64,000 bases of DNA from JAABTL01 sp964465355 (GTDB lineage: Bacteria > Deinococcota > Deinococci > Deinococcales > Trueperaceae), in assembly GCA_964465355.1 (NCBI GenBank), contig CAYXJZ010000002.1:22672-86671 (forward strand), given 5' to 3'. A program made the position numbers and the translations under genes. How positions within the stretch are numbered: position 1 is the first letter of the stretch; each line of letters opens with the position of its first letter. The notes beneath the pieces are model-generated. The model saw only the letters and a program-made list of their open reading frames with translations, was not told where the DNA came from and did not search any database. Positions 63,001-64,000 of the stretch are shown one piece after another.

Positions 63001-63467
63001 CCGCCCTGCAGGCTGCCGACGGCCGCGCCATCGCCGCCGCCGTCGCGGAGGGGCGCAGCTTCGAGTTGGACCTTGGCGATGGCGAGACCTTTGCCTTCGC
63101 ACCCGACGAGCTGCTGCTGGAAGCCAAGAGCCCGGACGGCTACGCCGCTGTCGAGGACCGCGGCACCCTTGCGGCGCTGCGTACCGAGCTCACGCCCGAG
63201 TTGATCCGCGAAGGCCTCATGCGCGACGCCGTGCGGCTGGTGCAGGACGCCCGCAAGTCGGCGGGACTCGAGGTCGCCGACCGCATCGTGCTCTCGCTGC
63301 AGGCCGGCGACCCAGAGGCGGTGCAGGCGCTGGCCGAGCACGGCGAGGCGCTGGCGGCCGAGGTGCTGGCGGTGGAGACGGTGAGCGAGTTGCCGGACGC
63401 CACCTACCGCGCAGAAGCCGAACTGGGGGCCGGGCTGCTGCGCATCGCCTTGAGAAGACGAGGTTGA
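60081..63467 (+). CDS. ileS: Isoleucyl-tRNA synthetase, IleRS2-like with altered HXGH signature
   Basis: This is a 1128-residue class I synthetase. The ATP-site region reads PPTANGKPGVHHVIAR, with GVHH (residues 77-80) where the canonical signature is HXGH. KMSKS is intact in NGEKMSKSKGN. The overall length and the ANGxPG...HH arrangement fit the second bacterial/eukaryal IleRS type (IleRS2), and there is no obvious C-terminal zinc finger. The start is ATG 60081 with GAAGGA upstream; earlier in-frame ATG or GTG codons lie in the T-box. An altered GXHH signature has been linked in some IleRS2 to strong mupirocin resistance. Confidence 0.95.
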   Translation: MSQTTDDLPTRQGGGPRQDGSTPFEAVPSDVSFPALESEILRIWKETKVFERSLLKPAPKGNWVFYEGPPTANGKPGVHHVIARQFKDVFPRFKTMQGFHVDRKGGWDTHGLPVEIAIEKRLGFTSKQQVEEYGIARFNALCREYVFENIEDWNALTERIAYWVDLETAYVTYDAGYIESCWWVMKQLWDRGLLVEDYRTTWHSPSSNTTLASHEVALGYKEDVPDPSVFPAFPADADGLRGKGLIGADESRQVVFLAWTTTPWTLAANTGLAVHPDAAYALVEGPATRRSAQGGGADRLYLLAADLVAAVFGDAPHRVLRTLQGKELVGLRYQPLLRGRPDELAPPGPDRQGWRVVADDFVTLEDGTGIVHLAPAYGDLDVGRRHGLPTVWSVDLSGKVLPDVAVPEAAEGAPGPYAGQWFKDADDAITADLAARGLMFDHGTIHHSYPFNWRDGLPLMNVAKKSWYIRTSQLKEQLLEQNDRIGWHPDHIRTGRFGKWLENNVDWALSRERYWGAPMPVWRAEDGETVVVGSVAELSALAGRDLTGLDLHRPYVDDVSFERGGKTFHRVPYTVDVWFESGAMPYAQWHYRGEGSPAGAAEALASHFPADYICEAIDQTRGWFYSLHALATLLTDPGTEERSAGPLHHLAGPTGAFKNVIVLGHIVDENGEKMSKSKGNVVDPWTILDKQGADALRWYLFASSPPEATKRFSQGQVEETLRDVFMTLWNAYAFFVLYANLDRPDLAAAPPVSERPLMDRWLHARVQKLVTEVTADLEGFDPTSAARRIRDVVVDELSNWYLRLNRRRFWKAEDMADASAAYATLHGALVTLAKLMAPLAPFVSEVLYRNLHLRMHPDAADSVHLSDWPVAEATTDSTLLRDMVTLQRVVELGRAARAASKHKVRQPLPELLVRVPSEEELTGIKRLEEALKQELNVKEVRYLDPTAPFVDYQVKPHLPKVGKRLGQKVPAARAALQAADGRAIAAAVAEGRSFELDLGDGETFAFAPDELLLEAKSPDGYAAVEDRGTLAALRTELTPELIREGLMRDAVRLVQDARKSAGLEVADRIVLSLQAGDPEAVQALAEHGEALAAEVLAVETVSELPDATYRAEAELGAGLLRIALRRRG

Positions 63468-63497
63468 GCGTCCCAGCTGTGCTCAGTCGCCCGGCGG

Positions 63498-63503
63498 TAA
63501 GAT
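63498..63503 (+). promoter_or_regulatory. gap promoter, -10 TAAGAT
   Basis: TAAGAT lies 110 nt before the GAPDH start, matching the rpsO and murF elements. A CCCGC/GCGGG hairpin follows within the leader. No -35 is visible. Confidence 0.45.
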
Positions 63504-63614
63504 GAGCACGTGCAGAAGAGGCCCGCGTTCCGGCGGGACCTCCCCAACAACCAGGGCCGGCGTCCCTCAGACGAGGATCCGCCGCAGCCAACCCAACATG
63601 AGGAGCGAGCAGGC

Positions 63615-64000
63615 ATGAAGATCGGTATCAACGGCTTCGGTCGCATCGGCAGGCAGATCTTCCGCATCGCACACCAGCGCGGTATCGAGATCGGCCTGAT
63701 CAACGACCTCAACGACACAAGGCAGTCAGCGCACCTGCTGAAGTACGACTCCACCTACGGCCGCTTCCCCGGCGAGGTGGGGCACGACGCCGAGCACATC
63801 ATCGTGGACGGCAAGAAGGTGCGCGCCACCGCCATCCGCAACCCCGCCGAGATCCCCTGGAGCGAGGCCGGCGTGGAGCTGGTGGTGGAGTCCACCGGCA
63901 TCTTCACCAGCCGCGACAAGGCCGCCCAGCACCTGCAAGGCGGGGCCAAGAAGGTGCTCATCAGCGCGCCATCGCCCGACGCCGACGCCGACATCATGAT
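63615..64000 (+). CDS. gap: Glyceraldehyde-3-phosphate dehydrogenase, 3' truncated
   Basis: The first 128 codons are present. The start MKIGINGFGRIGRQIFRIA is the NAD-binding motif, followed by INDLNDTRQSAHLLKYDSTYGRFPGEV, VELVVESTGIF and KKVLISAPS. The window ends before the catalytic Cys. AGGAGCGAGCAGGC precedes the ATG. A glycolytic operon (with pgk) may follow beyond the window. Confidence 0.95.
   Translation, partial: MKIGINGFGRIGRQIFRIAHQRGIEIGLINDLNDTRQSAHLLKYDSTYGRFPGEVGHDAEHIIVDGKKVRATAIRNPAEIPWSEAGVELVVESTGIFTSRDKAAQHLQGGAKKVLISAPSPDADADIM

Overview
The window is a high-GC bacterial chromosome segment, most likely from a metagenome-assembled genome because it contains a 100-base run of N at 34043-34142. 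The gene content and, above all, the promoter style point to the phylum Deinococcota (a Trueperaceae-like or Deinococcus-like lineage). About ten genes have a TANNNT -10 element ending about 6 nt before the start codon, the signature of leaderless mRNAs described in Deinococcus deserti. The gene set also fits: RNase J paired with PNPase, a W-type alkyltransferase-like protein, and a T-box in front of ileS. This assignment is an inference. Nothing in the window is a plasmid, phage, IS element or CRISPR array.

Layout. 1-624: the tail of an unidentified gene, then RNase P RNA (rnpB) with its terminator. 679-2092 (minus): a small exported CopC/YtkA-like copper-type cluster. 2225-15814: the division and cell wall (dcw) cluster mraZ-rsmH-ftsL-ftsI-murF-mraY-murD-ftsW-murG-murC-ftsQ-ftsA-ftsZ. 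Most junctions are 4-nt overlaps. murE and murB are absent. A MraZ-type operator of 10-bp GTGGG repeats lies at the front. 15822-18183: a Nudix hydrolase, ribF and an rlmB-like SpoU methyltransferase, continuing the same direction. 18190-23452: two paralogous MFS exporters flanking an ArsR-type regulator whose promoter is a perfect 38-bp palindrome, then an S9 peptidase. 23620-28093: rpsO-pnp-rnj, an RNA-decay module with elaborate structured leaders and perfect hairpins with 3-nt loops.

28173-33014: an IPP-isomerase-like Nudix gene, tRNA-Arg(CCU), two methyltransferases, a toroid-fold protein, a threonine-aldolase-like enzyme and tRNA-Pro(GGG). 33048-36958: a Na+/Ca2+-exchanger-type protein, the assembly gap, a truncated solute-binding protein, prfA and a Nudix gene. 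37007-45509: a siderophore reductase, icd, moeA, a CDF cation exporter, an M20 peptidase, a zinc-ribbon membrane protein, an ATL protein and a CAP-domain protein, mostly single or paired genes with leaderless promoters. 45559-51972: tRNA-Pro(UGG), an aldo/keto reductase with its MerR regulator, a large lipoprotein, tRNA-Gly, tRNA-Arg(UCU), a TPR-GGDEF protein, tRNA-His and tRNA-Leu. 52060-55375: tig-clpP-clpX, a chaperone/protease module in which trigger factor carries a histidine-rich tail. 55402-57000: an IscR-like Rrf2 regulator and a cysteine desulfurase. 57094-59449: rho and an M23 peptidase. 59689-63467: ileS behind a T-box riboswitch, encoding an IleRS with a GVHH signature in place of HXGH. 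The window ends inside gap (GAPDH).

Most of the window is housekeeping. The parts that most repay attention are the recurrent leaderless promoters, the 50-bp hairpin repeat in the rnj leader with matching hairpins at its 3' end, the pnp leader with two mutually exclusive hairpins, the MraZ operator that merges with the -10 element, the histidine-rich trigger factor, and the altered-signature IleRS under T-box control.
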